Source: Youxingia wuxianensis (lineage in GTDB: Bacteria; Bacillota; Clostridia; Oscillospirales; Ruminococcaceae). From it: a stretch of DNA of 64,000 bases. The notes below the pieces were generated by a model, which saw only the letters and a list, made by a program, of their open reading frames with translations, was not told the DNA's origin and made no database searches. Made by a program: the position numbers and the translations under genes. Every line of letters starts with the position of its first letter. The stretch's first letter is position 1. Shown here piece by piece: positions 34,017 through 43,531 of this stretch. The stretch is from positions 124,001 through 188,000 of the forward strand of contig NZ_JACRTD010000002.1 in NCBI RefSeq assembly GCF_014385085.1. The letters are read 5' to 3'.

Positions 34017-36632
34017 TTATTCTTCCGAATTAAGCTTCATCTCCAGCCAGCGATCCATAGAAATCAATACCTGACGGGGTTTGCTGCCCTCAAAGGGGCC
34101 GACAATTCCTCTGCGTTCCATTTCGTCCACAATCCGGGCCGCCCGGGCATAGCCCAGCTTCAGCCGCCGCTGAAGGAGGGAAGTGGAGGCTTGTCCAGCT
34201 TCGATGACACATTCGATAGCAGGGAAGAGCATCTCATCCTCTTCGTTAGGCGCGCCGTCGTTGGAACCATCGCCGGAAGAACCTTTTTTGCCGGAGACCA
34301 CGTGATTATCGATCTCCTGAGCGATAGATTCATCATAATCCGCAGAACTGTCCGATTTAATAAAGGTGATTACCTTTTCAATCTCTTCATCAGTAACAAA
34401 GCACCCCTGTACTCGAAGCGGTTTGGAAGAGCCTACCGGAGAGAAGAGCATATCTCCCCGTCCCAATAGTTTCTCCGCTCCGCCCATATCTAAAATCGTA
34501 CGGCTGTCCACTTGAGAAGAAACCGCGAAAGCAATGCGGGAAGGAATATTGGCTTTGATAACGCCGGTGATAACATCCACCGATGGACGCTGAGTAGCAA
34601 TTACCAGATGCATCCCCGCCGCCCTGGCCATTTGGGCAAGACGGCAGATGTAATCCTCAATTTCGTTGGGAGCAGCCATCATTAAATCCGCAAGCTCGTC
34701 GATAATGATGACCACCTGGGGCATTTTCGCTAGTCCCTCGGTATGCTCCGCCAGATGATTAAAGGAAGTAATATCGCGCACGCTGTTATCCGCAAACAGT
34801 TTATATCGCTTGAGCATTTCCGTAACCGCCCAGCTCAAAGCGCCGGCGGCTTTCTTAGGATCAGTGACCACAGGCACCAAAAGCTGGGGAATACCATTAT
34901 AAACCCCAAGTTCCACCACCTTTGGATCAATCATCAAAAAGCGGACCTCATCTGGGGTGGATTTATACAACAGACTCATAATAATGGAATTGATACATAC
35001 CGATTTACCAGAACCGGTAGAACCGGCGATCAGAAGATGGGGCATTTTAGCGATATCCGCGATGGTAATGTTGCCGGCGATATCCCGCCCTAAAGCCACG
35101 CTGACGCCGCTTGCGGCGGTCTGAAACTCTTTAGAATCGATAATTTCCCGGATGGAAACCGAACTGATCACCTTATTGGGAACCTCAATACCCACAGCGG
35201 CCTTGTTAGGAATAGGAGCTTCAATACGCACGCCGGCCGCCGCCAAATTAAGAGCGATGTCGTCAGCCAGGTTGGTGATCTTGCTAATTTTTACCCCAGC
35301 GGAAGGCTGGAGCTCGTATCGGGTAACTGCAGGGCCGCGGGAAATGTCTACGATCCTTGTCTGTACCCCAAAGCTGGACAGGGTATCCACCAAACGCTGG
35401 GCGTTGGCCTTCATCTCGTCAGTGATATCCGTATCCGATTTTTTCTTTACCTGGCGAAGCAGACTGACCGGCGGTTTTACATACGCCGGCGCTGGCGCGG
35501 CCTGCGCTTCTTTGGCAAGCTCGGCCTGAATTTGCGTGTCCGGTTTGCCTTTGTCCTGGGGCTCGGGCGGAGCCGGCTGCGCGTCTGAGTCGCTAAAATG
35601 GAATACGCCGTCCGTTTCTTCTTTCAAAGCCTTTGGAGGAACGGGCGCCCCGGCGCTGTCGTCCGCCTTAAAGGTAAAGCGGCCGGTTTCGGTAGCCGCT
35701 TTGCTTACCAACTCGTCAATAGACGGCGGCGGGGCGGGGACAAACTGCATGGGTTCCTGTGCTACGGACAGACTGAATCCTCCTACTTCATGGGGATCGA
35801 AATCGTCGTCCAGAGGAATATCAATAGCAAATTTTTGATTTTGGGGAAGAGGCTTGTCCAGGGGAATATCCACAGGGTTATTGGAAACGGCTCCACCCTG
35901 TGTTTTTGCTCCGCGACTGACAGGAGCATTATCCAAAGGGATGTCGATAGGAGTGCGCTTGCTTTTATCCAAAGGAATATCTACCGTGCGGGACTGACGC
36001 CGCTCCAACTGGTCCGCGTATACCTCTCCCATCTTTTCCACCGGCTTTTTCGCAGCGCGAAGAAGACCGATCAGGGTGCCGCCGGTGATCAGCATAATAA
36101 ATACAAAGATCAAAAGGATAATAATAATTTTTGCTCCCAGATCCCCGCAGAAATGAAGAAGGGGAAGCCCAGGAACGGCTCCCAACAGACCGCCGTTGTC
36201 CAACTGGATTCCCATAAGGAAAATCTCCACAATAGCGTCCAGAAAATTTTCACTCTGAGGAAGGCCCATCTTGAAAATTTGAATAGAACCGCAGAAAAAA
36301 CAAACCAATAAAGAACAGGTCCACGCCTTGAATTTTACCGGCTTGTCCATGGTTTCAAGGATTGCTATGTAAATTAATTCCGCGGCTACTAAAATAGCTC
36401 CCATTCCGAAAAATCCCAGGAGGGTTTTATGAAGCCCGTTCCAAAAGCTTTTTCCCTCAATAAAAACCAGCGCTCCTAAAAATATTCCTATGGCGAACAG
36501 GATTACCGCTCGCATTTGTTTTTTTGCCCGCGCCTGCGCCGCATTGCGTTTGCGGGTAGCGGCGGCGTTTTTCCCCCGGGAGGACCCGGAGGAAGAACGG
36601 GATGAAGCTGATCTAGATGATTTTGTTGCCAT
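34017..36632 (-). CDS. ftsK: DNA translocase FtsK/SpoIIIE
   Basis: An 871-residue septal DNA pump that moves chromosomes during division and sporulation. A basic Ser/Arg-rich start, four membrane helices (about 40-190), a long linker and the motor follow. Walker A is [13 protein letters not shown] and Walker [13 protein letters not shown]; the last 65 residues form the winged-helix gamma domain ([20 protein letters not shown]) that reads polar DNA sequences. The linker contains the pentapeptide DIPLD four times (residues 218, 230, 255, 271), which I have not seen described. ATG 36632 follows GGAGG. Confidence 0.96.
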   Translation of the reverse strand: MATKSSRSASSRSSSGSSRGKNAAATRKRNAAQARAKKQMRAVILFAIGIFLGALVFIEGKSFWNGLHKTLLGFFGMGAILVAAELIYIAILETMDKPVKFKAWTCSLLVCFFCGSIQIFKMGLPQSENFLDAIVEIFLMGIQLDNGGLLGAVPGLPLLHFCGDLGAKIIIILLIFVFIMLITGGTLIGLLRAAKKPVEKMGEVYADQLERRQSRTVDIPLDKSKRTPIDIPLDNAPVSRGAKTQGGAVSNNPVDIPLDKPLPQNQKFAIDIPLDDDFDPHEVGGFSLSVAQEPMQFVPAPPPSIDELVSKAATETGRFTFKADDSAGAPVPPKALKEETDGVFHFSDSDAQPAPPEPQDKGKPDTQIQAELAKEAQAAPAPAYVKPPVSLLRQVKKKSDTDITDEMKANAQRLVDTLSSFGVQTRIVDISRGPAVTRYELQPSAGVKISKITNLADDIALNLAAAGVRIEAPIPNKAAVGIEVPNKVISSVSIREIIDSKEFQTAASGVSVALGRDIAGNITIADIAKMPHLLIAGSTGSGKSVCINSIIMSLLYKSTPDEVRFLMIDPKVVELGVYNGIPQLLVPVVTDPKKAAGALSWAVTEMLKRYKLFADNSVRDITSFNHLAEHTEGLAKMPQVVIIIDELADLMMAAPNEIEDYICRLAQMARAAGMHLVIATQRPSVDVITGVIKANIPSRIAFAVSSQVDSRTILDMGGAEKLLGRGDMLFSPVGSSKPLRVQGCFVTDEEIEKVITFIKSDSSADYDESIAQEIDNHVVSGKKGSSGDGSNDGAPNEEDEMLFPAIECVIEAGQASTSLLQRRLKLGYARAARIVDEMERRGIVGPFEGSKPRQVLISMDRWLEMKLNSEE

Positions 36633-36675
36633 AATAACCTCCAAGGATACAAAATGTAGGGCTTATATCATAAGC

Positions 36676-37551
36676 TTACAGCGAAGAAAAAAATTGCTGT
36701 ATCTGATGGCCGGAGACCATCTCAAAAATTCCAAGACATACTGTTAACACACCTAAAGCGATGGTATAATAACCAAAATATTTCAGCTTATTTCCTTTGA
36801 CAACCCACTGCACCAATTTAATCGCTAAAATTCCAAAAAGGGCAGAGCTGAGAAGTCCGGCGATAACAACGCCTGTAGGTAAGGAGGTCCCTTGCTCCAC
36901 CGCGTCGCCTACCTCCAAAATAATCGCCCCTAAAACTGCCGGAATCCCTAAAATAAAGGAGTAAGAAACAGCATACGCCTGTTCAAATCCCATCATCATT
37001 CCGCTGGAAATCGTAGAGCCGGAACGGGAAATCCCAGGCATGGTTGCGGCCACTTGCGCCGCCCCAACCACCAAAGCGTCTTTTATGCCGGTATTTTTAG
37101 CGTTTTTCCACCCTTTGCGGCAGGAGCTGGACATCAAAAGAAGGGTGCCTGTAATTAAAAAGCAGATACCTTCAACTACAATATCATTGTCCTGAGAAAA
37201 ACGAGCTACTGCATCTTTAAAAAGAAGCATAAGACCCAAAGGAAGGGTGGAGACAATCAGCATCAAAAGCATTCTTCGGGCAGCGGGCATGGTGGAAAAA
37301 GAGAACCTGCCCCGGAAGATATCTCCTATCATATAGAAAAATTCCAAAAAAAGCTCTAAGATTGTGCGCCAGAAAACGAGACACACAGCGATTAAGGTTC
37401 CCGCATGAAGCAGGATAGAAAACAGAAAGCCGCTGTCCCCGCTGTTCCCGGTAAAATATTGAACTAGAGAAAGATGTCCGGAACTGGACACAGGAAGAAA
37501 TTCTGTAAGTCCCTGTACAAATCCCTGGAAAATTGCGTCAAAAATGCCCAT
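36676..37551 (-). CDS. uppP: Undecaprenyl-diphosphatase (bacitracin resistance)
   Basis: A 291-residue membrane protein that recycles undecaprenyl pyrophosphate for wall synthesis. The two catalytic motifs are EFLPVSSSGHLSL and PGISRSGSTIS; about eight hydrophobic helices are seen. Length fits the family. It lies between ylzJ and ftsK on the same strand. Confidence 0.97.
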   Translation of the reverse strand: MGIFDAIFQGFVQGLTEFLPVSSSGHLSLVQYFTGNSGDSGFLFSILLHAGTLIAVCLVFWRTILELFLEFFYMIGDIFRGRFSFSTMPAARRMLLMLIVSTLPLGLMLLFKDAVARFSQDNDIVVEGICFLITGTLLLMSSSCRKGWKNAKNTGIKDALVVGAAQVAATMPGISRSGSTISSGMMMGFEQAYAVSYSFILGIPAVLGAIILEVGDAVEQGTSLPTGVVIAGLLSSALFGILAIKLVQWVVKGNKLKYFGYYTIALGVLTVCLGIFEMVSGHQIQQFFSSL

Positions 37552-37631
37552 GGCTAATCCCTCACGTAAGATATGTATTTGCGCGGAAAAATTTTCCGCG
37601 CCTTTTGATAATACGAAAACATATCTGCCAA

Positions 37632-37829
37632 TTACTTCAGAGTTTGCCCTGGATTATAATGGGGATCCAGATACATTTTCGGATCGGTGGAAATCAGCCG
37701 GGTAACAGTAAATTTCCCCTCCGACTTGGTTCCCTGTATATAACTGTTATTCACTCGTTTATAAGCATATTCCACTGTATTTTCCGCTGGAAGTATATAA
37801 TCGATAGGGACGATAGAATGAAGAATCAT
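37632..37829 (-). CDS. ylzJ: YlzJ-like small protein
   Basis: A 65-residue protein beginning [13 protein letters not shown], the usual start of the YlzJ family, whose role is unknown. ATG 37829 lies 7 nt after GGGGAGG and overlaps the tepA stop by 4 bp (ATGA), showing coupled translation. The tepA-ylzJ-spoIIIE/ftsK order is conserved in Bacillus; here uppP is inserted before ftsK. Confidence 0.85.
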   Translation of the reverse strand: MILHSIVPIDYILPAENTVEYAYKRVNNSYIQGTKSEGKFTVTRLISTDPKMYLDPHYNPGQTLK

Positions 37830-38695
37830 AACCATTCCTCCCCATATTTCATGCTTCGAAACATAGTATCTGTGGCGTCTACCATAGGATTTTCTTCTTT
37901 TTTACGTGTTTTCTCAGCACTTTTTTTGCGGGCTGTGTTTTTTTTGCGGGAGGATTTTTCTCTGGGCTGTTCCTCAATCATCTCATACAGTGCTTGGATT
38001 ACATCGGAAACGCCGCCTAAAGAATCGATCAATCCTTCTTCCACTGCCGCCTGCCCGTCCAGGACGGTTCCTACGTCCATCACCAACTCGTCCTTGTTCA
38101 TCATCAGCTGGCGGAAACGATCGGCGGAAATTTTGGAATTGTCCGTAACAAATTTTACAATCCGTTCCTGCATTTTGTCAAAATAGCTTAGCGTCTGGGG
38201 AACGCCCAATACCAACCCGTTCATCCGCACCGGATGTACTGTCATAGTAGCGGAAGGCACGATAAAGGATTTACGGGCGCTGCACGCCAGCGGGACGCCA
38301 ATTGAATGACCGCCGCCCAACACCAGCGAAACCGTAGGCTTTTTCATTCCAGAAAGCAGTTCGGCAATAGCAAGCCCTGCCTCCACATCTCCCCCCACCG
38401 TATTCAAAATAACCACCAAACCTTCAATAGACGGGTCCTGCTCCACTGCCAGAAGCTGGGGAATCACATGTTCGTATTTTGTGGTTTTATTTTGGGCAGG
38501 CAGAATATAGTGGCCTTCAATTTGACCGATAATGGTCAAACAGTGGATGATATGTTTTCCTTTTTTAGCAGTGATCCCGCCGGTTTCGATGATCTGCTGA
38601 GTTTGTTCGTTGGCTGCCTGTTCGTTGTTTTCATCCTGGTTTTCTTCGTTTTTACCTTGGGTTGCCGCATCGTTTTCTTCATCAAATTTACTCAA
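37826..38695 (-). CDS. tepA: ClpP-class translocation-enhancing serine protease TepA
   Basis: A 289-residue ClpP-fold protease. An acidic Gln/Asn-rich N-terminus (1-40) precedes the core; the nucleophile is Ser131 in [12 protein letters not shown] and His154 is in MTVHPVRM. The basic tail [17 protein letters not shown] near residue 260 is unusual for the fold. In Bacillus the protein aids protein export and affects sporulation. It leads the tepA-ylzJ unit. Confidence 0.9.
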   Translation of the reverse strand: MSKFDEENDAATQGKNEENQDENNEQAANEQTQQIIETGGITAKKGKHIIHCLTIIGQIEGHYILPAQNKTTKYEHVIPQLLAVEQDPSIEGLVVILNTVGGDVEAGLAIAELLSGMKKPTVSLVLGGGHSIGVPLACSARKSFIVPSATMTVHPVRMNGLVLGVPQTLSYFDKMQERIVKFVTDNSKISADRFRQLMMNKDELVMDVGTVLDGQAAVEEGLIDSLGGVSDVIQALYEMIEEQPREKSSRKKNTARKKSAEKTRKKEENPMVDATDTMFRSMKYGEEWL

Positions 38696-38841
38696 GCCGT
38701 CTACCTCTTTCTATGAGATTTTACAGCTTTATTTTTGACGAATATGCATAATTTATACTCTTGTTTACTGGGCGTATTAACACATAATAATTATATCAGT
38801 AAACGATCAAAAGTCAAACATCGCCCACCGCATTCTTCGAC

Positions 38842-38875
38842 GAAAAAAGGCTTTGACCATGGTCAAAGCCTTTGA
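38842..38875 (-). terminator. Terminator of comEB
   Basis: A perfect palindrome at 38846-38873 (AAAGGCTTTGACCA and complement) followed on the minus strand by a T-run. Confidence 0.8.
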
Positions 38876-38888
38876 AAAAATGATATAT

Positions 38889-39392
38889 TTAATAATTGCT
38901 GAGTCCTTTTAAAGATTCGTCATTGACAATCCATTCATCCGCTACATTAATTACCCGAAAATTTTCTTTATCGTCCCGGACAATTACTGTGGCAATCCCG
39001 GCGTTGATAATTAAACGAGTACACATAGAACAGGGGACCGCCCCTTGTACATACTCGCCGGTGTCACATTCTTTCCCCACCAGATACAAGGTCGATTTAA
39101 GCATGTCCGTACGGGAAGCGTGAATGATGGCGTTAGCCTCCGCATGGACCGAACGGCACAGTTCATACCGCTGGCCGCGGGGAATATTTAGTTTCGCCCG
39201 GGTGCAATAGCCCAGGTCACAACAGTTTTCCCTGCCCCGAGGAGCGCCCACATAACCGGTAGAAACAATCTGATCGTTCTTTACAATAATCGCCCCGAAA
39301 TTCCGGCGCAAACAGGTGCCTCGTTCAAGTACTGTTTCAGCAATATCTAAATAATAATTGATTTTATCCCGTCTTGTCATATTGGCACACAT
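38889..39392 (-). CDS. comEB: dCMP deaminase, ComEB type
   Basis: A 167-residue zinc deaminase making dUMP from dCMP. The catalytic site is His83-Ala-Glu85 with Cys121 and Cys124 in PCSMC. A Cys-rich insert (ENCCDLGYCTRAKL, YELC) marks the ComEB/DCD subgroup with a second metal site. ATG 39392 directly abuts AAAGG; ATG 39380 (MTRRDKINYY) is an equally possible start. Confidence 0.92.
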   Translation of the reverse strand: MCANMTRRDKINYYLDIAETVLERGTCLRRNFGAIIVKNDQIVSTGYVGAPRGRENCCDLGYCTRAKLNIPRGQRYELCRSVHAEANAIIHASRTDMLKSTLYLVGKECDTGEYVQGAVPCSMCTRLIINAGIATVIVRDDKENFRVINVADEWIVNDESLKGLSNY

Positions 39393-39512
39393 CCTTTATA
39401 ATAAGTAAAACCAGGTTACATGGTGATTAAATACAGTTTACTATAATCCGACAGAATATGCAACCAGTTGTCAAAATTTTACATTATGTAATAAAATGAG
39501 GTTAATATACCA

Positions 39513-40379
39513 ATGGAAAATCTTTCTAATATCAACGTCATTAAAGATCTCATGACCCGTCATGGGGTTGAGTTTTCCAAAGCCTTGGGACAAAATTTTC
39601 TGATTAACCCGTCCGTCTGCCCCAAAATGGCTGAAATGGGCGGCGCGGAAAAGGGAGTGGGTGTGATTGAGATCGGCGCTGGGGTAGGTGTGCTTACTGC
39701 TGAACTTGCTCGGCGGGCCCAGAAGGTGGTTTGCATCGAAATCGATCAGCGGCTTTTGCCCATATTAGAAGAAACCTTGGCCGAATTTGATAATGTAGAA
39801 ATTATCAACGCCGATGTAATGAAAGTGGATCTTCCTGCTTTGATTAAGGAAAAATTTTTAGGGATGGATGTAGTGGTTTGCGCAAATCTTCCTTATTATA
39901 TTACCTCACCGATTATTATGAACCTGCTGGAACAAAGGCTTCCGATAAAATCCATCACGGTAATGGTTCAGAAGGAAGCGGCTCAGCGGTTATGTGCCCG
40001 GGCGGGAACCAGGGATGTGGGAGCCGTGAGCATTGCGGTACAATATTATAGTGAACCCAAAATACTATTCCCGGTTTCCCGGGGATCGTTTATGCCTTCG
40101 CCGGATGTGGATAGCATGGTGATCCGGTTGGATATCCGCACTGCGCCGCCGGTGAGCGTCCAGGAAGAAGATACCTTCTTCTGCGCGGTCAAGGGCGCAT
40201 TTTCAATGCGCCGAAAGACAATTTTGAATTGTCTTTCCGCTTCGTTTAGCCTGCCTAAAGACAGGCTAAGCGAAGCGCTTGGCCGCGCGGGGGTACCCGC
40301 TTGCAGCAGGGCGGAGCAGTTAAGTCTGGAGCAGTTTGCGGCAATCAGCGACCAGCTTACGCGGATGAAAGAAAAATAA
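39513..40379 (+). CDS. rsmA: 16S rRNA dimethyladenosine transferase
   Basis: A 288-residue KsgA-type methylase that dimethylates the two adenines at the 3' end of 16S rRNA. The SAM site is IEIGAGVGVLT with the acidic IEID loop, and the catalytic motif is NLPYYITSPI. The C-terminal helical domain is normal. The spacing to GAGGT is long. Its stop codon overlaps the base of a terminator. Confidence 0.96.
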   Translation: MENLSNINVIKDLMTRHGVEFSKALGQNFLINPSVCPKMAEMGGAEKGVGVIEIGAGVGVLTAELARRAQKVVCIEIDQRLLPILEETLAEFDNVEIINADVMKVDLPALIKEKFLGMDVVVCANLPYYITSPIIMNLLEQRLPIKSITVMVQKEAAQRLCARAGTRDVGAVSIAVQYYSEPKILFPVSRGSFMPSPDVDSMVIRLDIRTAPPVSVQEEDTFFCAVKGAFSMRRKTILNCLSASFSLPKDRLSEALGRAGVPACSRAEQLSLEQFAAISDQLTRMKEK

Positions 40380-40414
40380 AAGAAGGAGCGGCATTGCCGC
40401 TCCTTCTTTTATTT
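40378..40414. terminator. Bidirectional terminator between rsmA and rex
   Basis: AAAAGAAGGAGCGGCA pairs perfectly with its complement ending TCCTTCTTTT; convergent genes on both sides. Confidence 0.85.
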
Positions 40415-41062
40415 TTCTTCCCCATCGGAATAATATTCGTTGATCTGATAACACAAAGTCATCAAGCTGTCGCCCAAATGAACATTTTCCACCACTGCGT
40501 CCTCAAACGCCAAAGATAGGTCGTAGTGGGAAAAATTCCAGAAGCACTTGACCCCCGCGGACATTAACCTCTCCACCGTTTCATGGGCTGCTTCCTTAGG
40601 AATACAAAGGATCGCCGCCTTAGGCTTGCGTTCCCGGCAAAAATCCTCCAAATAAGTGCTGTTGGCAACGGTCAGACCTTTAATCTGCTGGCCTACCACC
40701 GTAGGATTGTTATCAAAAATACCAATTAAATGCAACCCTCTGGCTTCGAAATCCATATGCTTTGCAATCGCTCGTCCCAAATTACCAGCGCCCAGCAAGA
40801 TAATAGTATAATTATTATTCAGTCCCAGGATATTGCCGATTTCCTTATGAAGAGCGGCCACATTATATCCATACCCCTGCTGTCCGAAGCCGCCGAAACA
40901 GTTCAAATCCTGACGGATTTGAGATGCGGTCAACCGCATCAACTGAGCTAATTCTCTGGAAGAGATGCGAGTAACGCCTTTTTCCAGCAAGTCGCCCAGA
41001 AACCGGTAATATCTTGGCAGCCGCTTGATTACCGATAAAGAAACTCCTTCGTGTTTAGGCAT
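40409..41062 (-). CDS. rex: Redox-sensing transcriptional repressor Rex
   Basis: A 217-residue repressor that senses NADH/NAD and controls fermentation genes. The winged helix includes VIKRLPRYYRFL and LMRLTASQIRQDLNCFG; the NADH fold has GAGNLGRAI, and the C-terminal swap helix follows. ATG 41062 gives the normal N-terminus; the TTG three codons upstream abuts AAAGG. It lies 34 bp after the isocitrate dehydrogenase gene on the same strand, so the two may be cotranscribed. Confidence 0.96.
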   Translation of the reverse strand: MPKHEGVSLSVIKRLPRYYRFLGDLLEKGVTRISSRELAQLMRLTASQIRQDLNCFGGFGQQGYGYNVAALHKEIGNILGLNNNYTIILLGAGNLGRAIAKHMDFEARGLHLIGIFDNNPTVVGQQIKGLTVANSTYLEDFCRERKPKAAILCIPKEAAHETVERLMSAGVKCFWNFSHYDLSLAFEDAVVENVHLGDSLMTLCYQINEYYSDGEEK

Positions 41063-41096
41063 ATGTAACAACCTTTCTTAATCCATCCAGTCTTAA

Positions 41097-42257
41097 TTAA
41101 AGGCGTTCGATGGTATCCATTACGTAATTTCCAAACTGTTCACAGGTAGCGCCGGTATCACGGCCGGTTACTATGAGTTTTTTCTCCTCATACATGCAGA
41201 CATCCAACGCTCTTTCCAACTCGTCAGCCTGTTTCTGATAACCGATATGGCTCAGCAGAAGTACGGCGGCACGAAGCATGGAACAGGGATCCGCATATTT
41301 GTCACGGCCTTCTGAAACCATGCGTGGGGCGGAGCCATGAATCGCTTCAAACATAGCATATTTTTTGCCGATATTAGCGCTTCCTGCAGTACCTACGCCT
41401 CCCTGGAATTCAGCGGCTTCATCTGTGATGATATCACCGTACAGGTTGGGCAGGATAAATACTTTAAAGTCACGCCGACGTTTCTGGTCAATGAGCTTTG
41501 CGGTGCAAATATCAATATACCAGTCGTCAGTGATAATTTCCGGATACTCTTGGCCGATGTTCTGACAAAGCTTTAAGAACTTACCATCGGTAGTTTTTAC
41601 AACATTGGCCTTGGTGATAATGGAAACCCGTTCTTTTTTATTTTTCCGGGCAAAATCGTATGCTAAGCGGGCAATACGTTCAGTGCCTTCCGTAGTGCAA
41701 AGCACAAAATCAAAAGCCACGTCTTGGTCAACATTGACGCCACAGGAACCTAAGGTATAAGCGCCCTCGGTATTCTCCCGGAAGAAGGTCCAATCAATCC
41801 CCTGATCCGGAACCTTTACCGGACGCACATTGGCGAACAAATCCAATTCTTTTCTCATAGCGACGTTGGCGCTTTCAATATTAGGCCAAGGATCACCGGC
41901 GCGGGGAGTGGTGGTAGGGCCCTTTAAGATCACATGGCATTTTTTCAGCTCTGCCAACACATCGTCCGGGATCGCTTTATTGTGTTTTACACGATTTTCA
42001 ATGGTAAGACCGTCGATTGTACGGAATTCTACCCGGCCCTTTTTCACCTCATCCGCCAGCATATGCTCTAATACACGGGCGGCCTCATGGGTGATTACCG
42101 GCCCGATTCCATCGCCGCCGCACACCCCAATGATAATTTTGTCCAGCTTTTCATAATCGACAAATTCCTTTTGAGCTTTGATCCGTTCGTTTCTTTCCAG
42201 CTGCACCTTCACAAGCTCTGCGAATTTATCGGCAGCCTGCTGAATTTTATCCGACAA
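41097..42257 (-). CDS. Isocitrate/isopropylmalate-type dehydrogenase, probably NAD-isocitrate dehydrogenase
   Basis: A 386-residue beta-decarboxylating dehydrogenase. Visible motifs are GDGIGPVITHEAARV, TTTPRAGDPWPNIESANVAMR (substrate loop, serine in ESANVAMR) and LPNLYGDIITDEAA with the metal aspartates; FEAIHGSAPR is in the cofactor region. Serine in the loop and the NIESAN phrase favour isocitrate over isopropylmalate. Neither aconitase, citrate synthase nor leu genes are adjacent. A helical N-terminal extension of about 40 residues precedes the fold. The product would be 2-oxoglutarate for glutamate synthesis. Confidence 0.85.
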   Translation of the reverse strand: MSDKIQQAADKFAELVKVQLERNERIKAQKEFVDYEKLDKIIIGVCGGDGIGPVITHEAARVLEHMLADEVKKGRVEFRTIDGLTIENRVKHNKAIPDDVLAELKKCHVILKGPTTTPRAGDPWPNIESANVAMRKELDLFANVRPVKVPDQGIDWTFFRENTEGAYTLGSCGVNVDQDVAFDFVLCTTEGTERIARLAYDFARKNKKERVSIITKANVVKTTDGKFLKLCQNIGQEYPEIITDDWYIDICTAKLIDQKRRRDFKVFILPNLYGDIITDEAAEFQGGVGTAGSANIGKKYAMFEAIHGSAPRMVSEGRDKYADPCSMLRAAVLLLSHIGYQKQADELERALDVCMYEEKKLIVTGRDTGATCEQFGNYVMDTIERL

Positions 42258-42373
42258 AACAAATACCTCCCAGTCGAATGTAAATAATATGTAATCATAA
42301 CTGTGATAATTTTATAACATGCAGGGAGAATTGTCAATTAAAAACCTTGTGAGAACAAAACCAGATAAATTTA

Positions 42374-42697
42374 TCAGGAGGGAAAGGAGCTGGAATTTTC
42401 AAAAAGGATAAGCAGCTGCTGAATCTTCCTTTTTGCCAGGGCCAGCCTGCGGGTGACAGTGGTACGGTGGATGCCGCATCTTCGGGCGATTTCGCCGATC
42501 CCCAGCCCTTGCAGATAATGCATAGTCAAAGTGTCCTGGAGGGAACTGGGCATAGTTTCAATGGCATTGTATACCAGACTGCGGTAAATCTCCCGGCGTT
42601 TGTAGTTGTTAAAGCCAGAAAGAGGCGCCATCGTCTCCACCAGATGCTGAAAATTATCTGTTTTCCAAAGAATGGACTTATTTTCCCTATTAAACAA
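42374..42697 (-). CDS. Short sigma-70 region-4-like protein
   Basis: A 107-residue DNA-binding protein with only the C-terminal part of a sigma factor: TLTMHYLQGLGIGEIARRCG and IHRTTVTRRLALAKRKIQ form the region-4 helix-turn-helix. There is no region 2, so it cannot open promoters alone; it resembles phage late regulators (ArpU/RinA-like) or anti-sigma partners. TTG 42697 follows AGGAGG. It is the second gene of a unit with a coiled-coil gene, divergent from an XRE/ImmA pair that probably controls it. Confidence 0.75.
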   Translation of the reverse strand: MFNRENKSILWKTDNFQHLVETMAPLSGFNNYKRREIYRSLVYNAIETMPSSLQDTLTMHYLQGLGIGEIARRCGIHRTTVTRRLALAKRKIQQLLILFENSSSFPS

Positions 42698-42708
42698 GCG
42701 GACTCCTC

Positions 42709-42909
42709 CTAGCTGATATAATAATTGTTCAGATATCCCATAATGGTGCGCACATCCTGGAGTTCGGCATACATAGTTTCAATACGTTTTTGTAGCTTGA
42801 ATACCTCCAAACCCCTGGCACACGCCAATTCCCGCTTGAGAACTTCCAGTCGCTCCTGCAAATCATCGGCAGTCTGACGATACTGCAGCGCCAATTGTTC
42901 AATATTCAT
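42709..42909 (-). CDS. Small coiled-coil protein next to the sigma-like gene
   Basis: A 66-residue helical protein: LALQYRQTADDLQERLEVLK, an ACARG turn, then LQKRIETMYAELQDVRTIM. ATG 42909 is 8 nt after AGGAGG; ATG 42915 is too close. The pattern suggests an antiparallel coiled coil that may bind the adjacent sigma-like protein. The -10 box at 42926-42931 overlaps an operator-like palindrome. No named family. Confidence 0.65.
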   Translation of the reverse strand: MNIEQLALQYRQTADDLQERLEVLKRELACARGLEVFKLQKRIETMYAELQDVRTIMGYLNNYYIS

Positions 42910-42925
42910 ACACATCTCCTCCTAC

Positions 42926-43048
42926 ATTATACAAAATGTGTTATTTCGATCTTTAATTACAAAGTATCACACAAAACGTGTGATGTCAACAAATAAAACA
43001 TGATTTTTAGAGAATATTATTGATTTTGAACACGACTTGTGTTATTGT
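42926..43048. promoter_or_regulatory. Divergent control region with three related palindromes
   Basis: Three 19-bp sites share the pattern AT.ACAC-N5-GTGT.AT: 42926-42944, 42966-42984 (perfect 7-bp arms, ATCACAC/GTGTGAT) and 43027-43045. The first covers a minus-strand TATAAT (42926-42931). The third lies between TTGATT (43020-43025) and TATTGT (43043-43048) of the plus-strand promoter. Spacing from first to second is 40 bp, about four helical turns. Binding by the XRE repressor at 43067 is the natural reading. Confidence 0.7.
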
Positions 43049-43066
43049 AGTGTTGGGGTGATAAGG

Positions 43067-43531
43067 ATGCTAGGAGAAAGACTGAAAGCTCTGCGCAAAA
43101 GCCGAAAAATGACTCAAGAAGACGTTGCCAAGGCTCTTGGCCTCTCGAAAAGCACGGTGGGGATGTATGAGCAGGGGCGCAGGCAGCCGGATAACAACAA
43201 TCTGGCCGCTTTGTGCAAGCTGTTCTGCGTATCCAGCGACTATTTTTTATTGGACGGCCCCGTGTCCAATGGAAATCCTTTGCCTCAGGACAATACCGAT
43301 TTAAATGAAATTATTCATGATTTTCGTGACCGGCTGCTTCGGCAGGAAGGGTTGATGTTTAACGGAATCCCTTTGAGCGAAAATGAGATTGTACAGGTGG
43401 TCAGCGCTATTGAAGTGGGCGCTATGGTCGCCGTGAATAAAATAACCTCCCCTGGCGCTAAGCAAACTCCTACCGACAGAGAAGAAGGGGAGGCATTGGT
43501 CAGGAAAGGACATAATGATGACGACTATTAA
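43067..43531 (+). CDS. XRE-family repressor, ImmR-like
   Basis: A 154-residue regulator: HTH at the N-terminus (LKALRKSRKMTQEDVAKALG, SKSTVGMYEQGRRQPDN) and a longer acidic C-terminal part. ATG 43067 is 8 nt after GGGGTG; upstream codons have no binding site. Its 3' end overlaps the protease gene by 17 bp. This repressor-protease pairing is that of ImmR/ImmA and related switches, in which the protease destroys the repressor after a stress signal. Confidence 0.88.
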   Translation: MLGERLKALRKSRKMTQEDVAKALGLSKSTVGMYEQGRRQPDNNNLAALCKLFCVSSDYFLLDGPVSNGNPLPQDNTDLNEIIHDFRDRLLRQEGLMFNGIPLSENEIVQVVSAIEVGAMVAVNKITSPGAKQTPTDREEGEALVRKGHNDDDY

